Below are positions 55,601-64,000 of a stretch of 64,000 nt of DNA, in pieces. Position 1 is the first letter of the stretch, and each line of letters starts with the position of its first letter. The position numbers and the translations under genes were made by a program. Origin of the DNA: Asterochloris sp. CNOR1 (taxonomy: Eukaryota > Chlorophyta > Trebouxiophyceae > Trebouxiales > Trebouxiaceae). The notes under the pieces were generated by a model. The model saw only the letters and a list, made by a program, of their open reading frames with translations, made no database searches and was not told the DNA's origin. The DNA lies in NCBI GenBank assembly GCA_963969365.1, contig OZ017754.1, forward strand, positions 620,001 through 684,000, written 5' to 3'.

Positions 55601-58425
55601 CGCATCAATGCCTGCAAGAGCCCTGAAGGGAGCCTCCAACACTGCTGTACTCGGTCTGCAGGCCGGCGGTCTGGGTCAGTGGCAGCTTGGCTTTGCCTCT
55701 CTGTTCACGCTGGCGGCCAACTGCCCCCGCCTCAAGGAACTGAGCATCTCAGAGGAGCAGCTGGTGGTGAGCTGTCCAGCGCTTGTTGCAGCAGAGCACT
55801 GCCCTTGGGCTGGCAGCACCTTTCTGGTTGCTGCAGCCGAGCTCTGCCTGTGACTCTTTCGATTTTGCGCTCAGCAAGGAGCAGTAGCTACTGCTATAGC
55901 CGTCCCAGCTTGAGCAGCCCTCGCAGCTGCATGAAACTGCTTGATATGGGTAGTCAGACAAGGTAGGAACTGGGCACCTGCATGTGTTCCTCCATCGAGT
56001 TCCAGGCCGCCAGTTATTCAATGAAGAGAGGGTTTGTGCAAAGCCCCATCCTGCGATCGCTGGGTCAAGCAAGTCAAGATATCATTTATGCCAGGCAGAT
56101 TCATTGAGCCTTGATGTTCACGACTTTGGCAACAGCAAAGACTGCCCTCCTCACTGCAGCTGTGGGACAGTGGTAGCTGTTGTCCTGCAGAACCCTGTGA
56201 TCGATGACCTTGGCCTGTGCGCTGTGCTGGAGGGCTGCCGCGAGCTGCGCAAGCTGTCCCTGGCCCATGTGCACGCAGGGGACAGGGTCTTGCACATGCT
56301 GGCAACCAAATCCAAGCAGCTTGAGGTGAGATCAACTGTGGAAATGCCTAGGCGATGCCGCTGTCGGGAGCCTGACTGTGCTGACTAGGTCTGAGCTGCC
56401 ACCAGCCTGTCTCACCGTATGTATCAGGGCATCTGCTCTCCGCTGGCAAGCCTTCAGTGCTTGGCTGCATGAGCTGCACTTCCCCCTGATGTTGGGAGCT
56501 GGATGAGTGGGTGTTGGCAACACTGTCGGGCGCCAGGATCCTGACCTTGTTGCATCATCTCACTTGGTGAAGCGCCACGAGGCAGCCAACATGCATGGTA
56601 AGGGAACATGTGCGTGTTACCAGGACCTGTGCCACCAGGCACAGCAGCACTCACCAGCAGCCCCCACGCAGCTCCACATGCACCCTACCTGCCTTTGGTG
56701 CAGGAACTGCACCTGGACCAGACCTTTGTGACCGCTGAAGGCCTGGCCGGCGTCCTGGAGGGCTGCCAGGAGCTGAGGAGCCTGTCTGTGGGCGCCCGCG
56801 GCAGCAGCAGCTGGCCTGCCCCTGCCGGGCCCCTCCAGGGTCTGTGCCTGCCTTCCCAGGCACCCATCAACAACACCCTGCTGGCCAGTGTGGCTGCCCA
56901 CTGCAAGAGCTTGGAGGAGCTGCACATCAGTGGTGAGTTGCCCACAAACCCCTCGTGTGCAAGCAAATGCTCACTGTGCCTTGTCAATCCTCCGGCATCC
57001 TGTTATTGGCTGGCAGACTGCTCTAGTGACTGACTTTTGGAATGCTCCCAGGACTCCAGTGCTCCTAGATTGCTGGCATCAGCTGTGTCCAATGTTGGCG
57101 ATGCCTGCCTCTTGGCCATAAGCACTGGTGTACACATGCATGTGTGCAGCTGCCTGCCCAGTCACCATCCAATGCCTCTGCCAGAGGCTGCGGCCAGTGC
57201 CAGTCTCCATGGTCATTCCTCGACACACCCTCTGCACTGTGTGCAGGTGCCTGCGCAGTCACAGATGACGGGGCCCACCACCTGGCAGCCACAGCTCCAG
57301 CCCTGCTGCAGCGGCTGCGCGTGCTTGCCCTGGACCACACAGGCCTCACTGCCTGCGGAGTGTGGGACCTGCTCTCCCACTGCCGCCGCCTGCGCACCCT
57401 CAGCTGCGCAGGGCTGCAGGGCTGCTGCCCCGGGTCTGACATGGGGTGCTCAGAGGGCAAGGCGGCATGCTCAGCTGATGCTGTGATGGCCTGGGCAGCT
57501 CGCCACTGCAGGTGAGCTCAGCACTCTGCCGAGCAATGCTCAACAAGCAGCTGTGACTGCTGTGCATGCCTGCACTCTTTCCCTGCTCTGCCTGAGCAGC
57601 ACGGGGCCCTGTTTGCCAATGCCTGCTGGTTTGTGTCAATTTATTCCTGCAGATGGCATGCTGCCAGTGTTGGTCGTCCAGGCTATAGCTGGGTATGCTG
57701 CTCTCATGCCCTTTCAGCTTCTTGCCATGTTTGCGCTTGTAGGGGTGTGCCCCCATTCAGCTGCGTCACAGGAGCTGACCTGTCCCATCTAGGCAATGCG
57801 CTGGCTCCCACCATCTCTGCGTGCCTGTTTTTGCAGGGACCTGAGCAGTGTGGCAGCTCCCTACAGCTGTGTCACAGACGCTGGCTTGTCCCACCTAGGC
57901 AATTGCGCCAGCCTGAGGAGGGTGGACGTCTCCTTTTGCACGCTGATCACGGACAGGGGCCTGGTGGCACTGGCTGCAGGGCTGCGCACCAAGCTGCAGA
58001 TGCTGCAGACCTTCAGGGTGAGCATGTCCGACCTGCCTCACTTGGTGCCTGATATCCTGATGAGGTATGTAAGCATCCACCTTAGCGAAGTCCTCCTGTC
58101 TCTGCTCTCCAGTGACATTTAAAGCTTGAGTGCAGTGCAACCATTTGGCTGGCTTGGTGCTCGGTCTATGTTTAGATCAGCAGCTTGCATGTCCACAGTG
58201 TTCAGTTCAAAGACACTCGACAGGCAATCAATCCATCTGCAGGTGCCCACCCTGAGCTGGGCAGGTGTCAGCCGCCTGGTGCTGCTGTGTCCCCAGCTGC
58301 AGCACCTATCCGTGGGCGAGTGCGCTGCCCTGCAAGACTTTGGGCTGGACCGCCTCCTGCACGCGGTGCTGACAGATAAGCGCCTGGCTGGGCTGCACGT
58401 GTCGCTGGAGGAGCCACACGCCTAA
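52605..58425 (+). CDS. F-box / leucine-rich-repeat protein (cysteine-containing LRR type)
   Basis: Exons: 52605-52781, 52903-52965, 53086-53275, 53731-53915, 54170-54261, 54593-54772, 55022-55127, about 55292-55419, 55662-55766, 56191-56325, 56704-56932, 57247-57511, 57837-58017, 58243-58425; about 740 aa. An F-box-like N-terminus (FDLGELPEHLQALVLGSPQL) is followed by about ten LRRs of the FBXL/AMN1 type: LLAIHCPNLKQLTIGF, DQGLMAVARHCRWMTSLKLH, VLLAEKCTSLEHLDIVA, LFTLAANCPRLKELSIS, AVLEGCRELRKLSLAHV, GVLEGCQELRSLSVG, VAAHCKSLEELHISG, DAGLSHLGNCASLRRVDVSF and LVLLCPQLQHLSVGECAAL. Such proteins select substrates for SCF ubiquitin ligases. The junction 55127 to 55292 is off by one base: either the acceptor is misplaced or there is a frameshift. 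All other junctions fit. The start is the first of two adjacent ATGs. Confidence 0.8.
55200..55261 (+). repeat. 31-bp tandem repeat, two copies
   Basis: Ctgccacaatgctctgcaac and ctgccatgatgctctttaac both run on into actgatgttat. They lie in the intron of the F-box/LRR gene whose flanking exons do not match in phase. Confidence 0.85.
57743..57803 (+). repeat. Decayed copy of the start of LRR exon 13
   Basis: Agctgcgtcacaggagctga cctgtcccatctaggcaatgcgc at 57759 copies agctgtgtcacagacgctgg cttgtcccacctaggcaattgcgc of the real exon at about 57863. The encoded parts are FSCVTGADLSHLGNA versus YSCVTDAGLSHLGNC. It sits about 100 bases upstream in the intron. Confidence 0.88.
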
Positions 58426-59388
58426 GTGCCCAGCGCCTGAGTGCGCAGGCTGTGCCAGGGCAGCCAAGCACGGCCGCCGGCCAGGCTCAGGCACTGGCTC
58501 CAGCGCATATCACACAAGCTGCCCCAGCAGGTGTGATGCCGCCCCGAGTACACCTAAGAGCTAGGCGGCTCGTGCAGACCATGCAAGTCCCTACGGAGCG
58601 TTACCATGCTCTGAGCTCTGCGCCCCAATGCGCGGGCCCTCTGCTGCATAGCAGCAGACAAAAACTCATTCATGGCCACTCCCTGTGTGGTGTTGCCCAT
58701 GCGTCACTCGCCGGCCCCAGATATGCATGCCACTTACTGACTATTCGTTGGCTGCCCTCTGACACCTCAAACAATGTAGGATACTACAGCCACTTCTGTT
58801 CGTTCCTCCTGATTGCTGTTGTCTGCCCACCTCATGACATGGCTCCAATGCCACAACGCCCTACCCTGAACAATTTGTTTGCCTGGGCTGCACAAGCCCC
58901 CCAAGACATTTTACACCCCCTGAACCCGCCTGCCTCTTGCCTAGCTCCTGCTTAGATCAGCTCTGAGACTACTTTCCTCTCCTCAGCGCCATGTCACCTG
59001 TGGGGCTTCCTGATCCATTTGCCTGGCCCGCCTGTGTTGATCACTTGCCTTTTTCAAATCTATATCTCCTGCAGTGTATTGAAGCCCTCCCCTCACCTTT
59101 GTGCAAGCAGTGAGCGCTGCCCGCCTGCCTGCCTGTAGTACCCAAGACCCTCTTGCGTGCCTCGTGCTTAGAGATTCATCAATGTGAACCCAAGAACAAA
59201 CTTGCTGATTGGGCTCCAAAGCTAGTGTGAGGTTGAAGGCTGGTGAGACAGGTTCAGGGCCAAATGCATGTGTGCCTAACTCCTGGTCAGAGGGGTGCAG
59301 CAGCAGTGAGTTTTGAGCAGAAGACGGGGATCAAATTGGCAAACAGAAGGTTCTGGGCCAGAGATGCAGTCCACTTCAGAACCGCGCA
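58426..59388. other. Convergent intergenic region
   Basis: It lies between the 3' ends of the F-box/LRR gene and VMP1. No exon is recognised. A minus-strand TGTAA at 58915-58911 could serve VMP1, but it is far from the stop. Confidence 0.4.
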
Positions 59389-62300
59389 TTATTGGCGTCG
59401 CTTCAGGCGGACAGCCTCACTTCGCAGCTGGGCATCGTGCTCATGGTGAGCATGTGCCTGTGCAAACTGCTCTATACAGTCTTTCACAAAGTGGCCGATC
59501 ATCAGGAACACCACGCAGTTCCATGCACTGGGCAGCTGGCTGTAGGCCCAGCCTGAGAACGCATCCCAACTCCTGAAGCTGTCCAGCATGCGCTGAAAGA
59601 ACCATCTGCAGTGCCAGGGCACATCAGTGTCAGGTACGGCTTGATGCACAGTGGCGGCAGGCTGCAGTTGCTGGGTATGTTGACAGCATGGGCAGGGCAG
59701 CTGTCATGTACTGTAGTCAAGTGGACGTGAGCTCCAAGCACTCGTGCTGAACAATGGGACACAGCTGTACAGGTGAGGCACAGGCAGCCAGCAGCCTTGA
59801 TTAGGCAGATCTTGACTTTATGCAGGGGAGGAAGCCATGCAGCGGGTCCGCGCGCCGAGCTGCCTGAAGGTGCAGGGTTGCCTGCTGCAAAGGCCAGCTC
59901 TGGCATGAACTGACCTTGGATCTGCCGCCCTGGCAGCTGCCCGCCGAGCCACACTCTCCTGGAATTCTGAGATTTTGTGGGTGATGAATCTGTGGAGGTG
60001 CTGGGCGGGGGTGTGCTGCAGCGATACGCCCGGGATGCGGGTGGGCAGGGCCCACTCCACCCACTGCAGGCAGCATGGCGCAGCATGAGAGGTGCACCCC
60101 CCTGCTGTACTGAGCCTGAAAGCGCATGGGCTGCGCTTCGGCCAACCCGCTGTAAGAGCAGGAAACAAACTCTGGGATGCATGCAAGCAAGCCAGGTTTT
60201 GATGAACAGCGAACTGACAAGCAGGCAAGAGCAGGATGGCCTGGTGACAGTAGGGAAGAACCATAGCAGCGGCGGGATAGCAGCGGCGGGATATCAGCAG
60301 CAGGACGGCAGCAGCAGAACGGCAGCAGCAGTACCTCAGGAGCATTTGGGATTGCACTACAGCTTGAAGTTGCCAGCTCCCCAGCAAGCCTGACACAGGT
60401 GCAAAAGACACACAAGACACCCACCTCCATGATCATGTCTCTGGACTCTTTTCGGAACAGTCCCACAAAGAATGCGGCTTGGCCATTGACCTGCACAGTA
60501 AAGGATGCACCAGTCATGTAGGTGCAGTCTGCTCACCGTTGACAGCAACCTGCACATTATAAGCCACCACTTGATTTTGCAGTCTGCTTTTCTGGCAGAG
60601 CAGCTTGCTGGGCACTCGAACCAGTGATCTGGAGCGTCAGCAAATGCACTTCCAGTTAGAGCGCTGCCTTTAAGGACGGCCCAAAACACTTTCTGGACGA
60701 CAGAGGCAGAGTGCCAGGTGCGATCTGCAAGTGGGCGGAGCTAAACAGGACTAGTAGCCCTACCCCTGCCCACAATTGCGCATAGTAAGACTTGGCTGAT
60801 GGTACAGCGGGCATGTGCTCACCTTGATGAGGCCTTTGCCGATGAGCGTGGCCCCAAAGAACTCCCAGAAAGGCATGAGGAAGTGGCCGCAGCAGATGCC
60901 GCAGAGATCAAAGGCCGCATTAGGCCAGGCGGCCAGCACCAGGATGCCGACAAAGCCGTGCCTGCAAACACCACACACACTGCTGAGCAGGAACGGTGTG
61001 GGCAGGGAGGTCTCGCAGCCTGACAGGGCCGATGCTCAATGAGCGACAGTCAGCAGTGTCGGCGCCAGCCAAACGTAACTGCATGCGCCAGACAGCACTT
61101 CATCATCTGGGGCTTTGACCGTTGAGGGCTGGCTGCCACAGGGCAGCTGTGCAATGACATCGTGCCTGGTGGCAGCCCCTTTTGAGGAGGCCCTATACGC
61201 ACTTCTTTTGGAGGCTGCAGCACCTCCCTGTCCCAGCTATGGCATGTTTGCAAGCAATGCAGCAGCATGCAGCTTACAGCCTGGACCGACAAGGACTGTG
61301 TCGCTGGGCTCCCCTACAGGGCCCCTGCCCTGGACTGCACCTGCCAGCAACGATGTCTGCAGTCCTGCAGGACCGCTGTTGCCACCCTGTAGGCAGCTCT
61401 CATGCTGGCCGGCACCCGGCAAGTGCACCGCAGGTGGCATGCAAAAGGCAACCCTGCGGCTCAGACCCAAAGCGCTACAGGCACCCATGCACTGACAAGC
61501 CACGAAGCGCTGCAGGCCGCACGTCTGGATGAACTTCATCATCCAGGCCTTCATGCCGTTGACGAAGCCGCCGATGAACCCCGCCCCGCTGCCCTGCGCC
61601 TGCTGGCTGCCAAACATGCGGTCAATCTCCTCGTTTCTGATGCCCGCCTTGGCTGCATGGTAGCTGAAGGCATAGGGAGGTATCTCCCCCAGGGCGGTGC
61701 CTGCTCCCCAGAGCACAGCTGCCGGGGACACCTGCATGGTGAGGCGAGGGGAGACATGAGGCAATGGGCCATGGCGTGGGGTAGCTGAAGGCATGTCCAG
61801 CCTGGGGCTATGACCTTTCATTACAGCACAGCTGCCAGGGCTCCTGCTGGCACCGCAAGGATCATGTCCAGGCAGCAATCGGCGGCGAAGGAGGGGGGGG
61901 CTCCCGCCGCATGCCTGCCAGGGACATGTACAGACCCTGCAAGGCCTACCTGCAAGAGGCCTTGGGTGTGGGGGTTAGCTGGAGGTGTGAGGGGATTACA
62001 AAGCATATCTGCAGGTGCAGCAGGCAGGGAATGAGGCGACAGGCCTCAACCACATGACAGCTGAGGCGCAGGAGGCTTATAGTGTCAAGGGCTTTGGGGC
62101 TTGCTGCCAAAGCACAGCTGGTCAATGCGCTGCCCTCCTGTGCTGCCAGAGGGCATGATCGCCTGCCTGCCTGCGCAGGCCAGGTATAAGACCCTGCGCA
62201 ACCAGCACTTCACGATGCAGCAGGTTATTGACCATACGTGTACTGAGCGCCACCCAGCTGTTGCCAATGCAGCCAGTCATTGACGCTGCATCGACAATGC

Positions 62301-63594
62301 AGCAGGCGCCTGATGCTGTCAACGGCCTGCATCACATGCTGCAGTCACCTTTTTGTAGATGTCCAGAAAGCTGACGTAGCTGCTGGCAGGGGCGTCCCTG
62401 CAGTGGAAGCCCTCTGCCCGGTACCACATCTCCTGGCGGGAATCGAAATCCAGGTGCCCACACTTCTCAGCAGCCAGGCACACCTGCAGCAGCCAGAAGG
62501 GCGGGTGTTGGAAGGGTCCCAGGCAGTTGCAGCCAGCGCAGGAGTCAGCGGGGCTGGGCTGCAGCGCACGCAATCTTCCGCACATCATTCAGCATCATGT
62601 CCAGGCGCTGCCCCAGGTGACGACTGATGCCACAGAGGCAGCTGGACTGGGGCGCTCACCTTGAGGATGTGAGGGAACAGGAACAGCAGCCCTGTGTGGA
62701 TGCCTGTGCCCAAGCCCACAGAGGACAGCACCCCTAGGCCCACCCACCACACCACAAACATGATCCACGTCTCTACCTCAGTCACCAGGGGCTCAGCCTT
62801 GCCTGCAACGCAGAGAGGCAGGCCTTGGCAATGCACTGGACCATGCGTGCACAGCAGGAGCGGCAGCTGCAATGCGGCTGGAGCACTGACATCACACTGG
62901 ATCTGCCTTGTGCTGGCAAGGTGGCCTACAGCATGCATGCAGATGACTGCCTTCTGCGCTGCTGATCCTTAAGGGCAGCTTGCAGCCTTATGTGTCCACA
63001 GGACAGGCAACATGGCCTGACATGAGCCCTGCTGCAGGGCATCAGTGCCCCAAGTTTCAAGCCCACAGCTGCCTCTTATGCTGCTAAGGGCAGCCTGCAG
63101 CCTACTGGTCCAAGTAGCATGGCCCGACAGGCCCATGACCCAGAGCATTGATGGTCTAGTATAGCCCCATCTGTGGACTTTGAGGTCAGGCAAATCTGGC
63201 CCAGTGCCAGATCAGGCAAGTGGGCAGCAACTGGTCGATATGGAGGAGCAGGGCATTGCTGCCAACAGGCCCCCACATCGCCCTTTGCTGCTCAGGCGAG
63301 GATTGCGAGCTTGGTGGCTGCATGCAGGGCTGGGAGCAATGACCAGGGTTGGCAGCTTCGGGGCGCCGGCATGAACCAGCACATGCCTGACACCTCAGTC
63401 TGACCTGTGGACTTGAGTGTCAGGTAGGTGGCCAGCACTGGCACAATGATGAACAGCATGATGGGGTGCTTGAGGCACCACTTGACCCCGCGCCAGGCTG
63501 CTGCGGAGGCACAGGCCACCAGGTAGTACAGCGTCAGCACAGGGTGCCGAAACAGGGTCAGCTGCCGCCGCTGCTGTGCCAGGGCGGCTCCCAG
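59389..63594 (-). CDS. VMP1: Vacuole membrane protein 1 (VMP1/EPG-3), extreme N-terminus outside window
   Basis: Exons in transcript order: 63594-63405, 62802-62660, 62483-62349, 61731-61493, 60961-60823, 60490-60425, 60063-59915, 59605-59389; 425 codons plus stop, in phase. VMP1 is an ER multi-pass protein of the DedA/VTT superfamily with lipid-scramblase activity, needed for autophagosome formation and ER contact sites. Family marks: [109 protein letters not shown] and a final membrane helix [16 protein letters not shown]. The 3' edge of the exon at 61493 is uncertain: the residues GLQRFVACQ look like a copied edge of the next exon. Only a short N-terminal exon should be missing beyond 64000. 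Confidence 0.92.
62951..63145 (+). repeat. Tandem repeat of about 118 bp in a VMP1 intron
   Basis: 62951-63031 and 63071-63145 share gctgctaagggcagcctgca-like, gtcca-ag and catggcc-gaca segments. They lie between VMP1 exons 1 and 2 (in-window numbering). Confidence 0.75.
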
Positions 63595-63912
63595 CTGCAG
63601 AGCAGGATGCAGGCAGGGCGTCAAAGGCATGGCGAGTGAGCAAGAGGCTGGATCTAGGTTGACGGGTGTTGCCGCTTGGCAGGCGGGGGTCCCAGCTACA
63701 GGCAGGAGGCAGGCAGGGCGTCACAGGCGCTGTGGTTGAACCCCGGAACAGGACAGCTAGAGCATTTGTCGTGCCCATCAGGCTCCCAGACTGGCAACCA
63801 GAGGCGTTGTGAGCGAGCAGAGGGTGTCACAGCAGGATGAGCTGATGCTGCTGCTCTGCCAGGGAGGCTTGCAGCTGCAGGCCAGAGGCAGGTATGGCAG
63901 TCAAGGTGTTGT
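63583..63912 (+). repeat. Two decayed copies of the VMP1 first in-window exon edge
   Basis: On the minus strand the acceptor and exon start ctgcag|ctgggagccgccctggcacag (from 63600) has a copy ending at about 63880 (ctgcag|ctgcaagcctccctggcag). The upstream intronic part gcaggcagggcgtc is copied at about 63705 and, weaker, at about 63890. Confidence 0.8.
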
Positions 63913-64000
63913 GGGGCCCAGCTGTGGAACCTCAAGGCAGGGGCCAGCTGCTGTCGTCCTTCTGCATCAAGGAGGCGGGGGGAATGCAGGAGGGAGTGTC

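Noticed and set aside
60611-60669. tRNA-like stretch on the minus strand with ggttcgagtgcc and a possible D-arm
   Set aside because: The T-stem does not pair properly and no seven-base anticodon loop with a matching stem can be drawn. At best it is a tRNA relic.
1-64000. CRISPR arrays, bacterial operons, rRNA genes
   Set aside because: None seen; spliced genes throughout and no regular spacer-repeat array.

Overview
This window reads as nuclear DNA of a green alga, most likely a chlorophyte of the trebouxiophyte type (class is inference). Every recognisable gene is eukaryotic and intron-rich. Introns follow GT...(T)GCAG with a few GC-AG donors. Short TGTAA signals, the chlorophyte polyadenylation motif, follow several stops. 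Proteins include a plant-type retinoblastoma protein (RBR), ferroportin, VMP1 and an Orai-like channel. Splice models were made by hand; where exon phases add up to one open reading frame this is stated.

Layout. 13-6282 (+): RBR/MAT3-type tumour-suppressor homologue, cut off at its 5' end. 6947-21477 (+): a very long nuclear protein with FHA domain, RVxF-like motif, coiled coil, acidic tract, PHD finger and basic AT-hook-like tail. 21704-22983 (-): small four-pass membrane protein of unknown family. 24031-25420 (+): small protein with one C-terminal membrane segment, possibly plastidial. 25711-28474 (-): Orai-like calcium channel, N-terminus unresolved. 28893-32705 (+): ferroportin (SLC40). 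34584-35648 (+): intronless 354-aa ORF. 36231-39445 (-): Crypton-like tyrosine recombinase in 11 exons. 39687-43179 (+): PD-(D/E)XK nuclease-like domain fused to a divergent protein kinase domain (Crinkler-type architecture). 43613-52178 (+): long acidic/alanine-rich coiled-coil protein of unknown function. 52605-58425 (+): F-box/leucine-rich-repeat protein. 59389-63594 (-): VMP1, nearly complete.

Two things stand out. First, 34.37-43.38 kb looks like an accessory block. It is bounded by an identical 20-bp direct repeat with a 10-bp inverted repeat just inside it, and it carries only the intronless ORF, the recombinase and the nuclease-kinase gene. I propose it as a recombinase-plus-cargo mobile element, in outline like fungal Starships but not proven. 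Second, many introns of the ordinary genes contain decayed tandem copies of an adjacent exon edge, often with the splice site preserved (RBR, FHA/PHD gene, ferroportin, Orai region, coiled-coil gene, F-box/LRR gene, VMP1). I saw none inside the accessory block.

The housekeeping genes cover cell-cycle control (RBR), chromatin reading (FHA/PHD), iron export (ferroportin), calcium entry (Orai-like), ER/autophagy lipid handling (VMP1) and ubiquitin-ligase targeting (F-box/LRR). I see no operon-like functional grouping; the neighbours look independent. The Orai-like and ferroportin genes are divergent and may share a promoter region.
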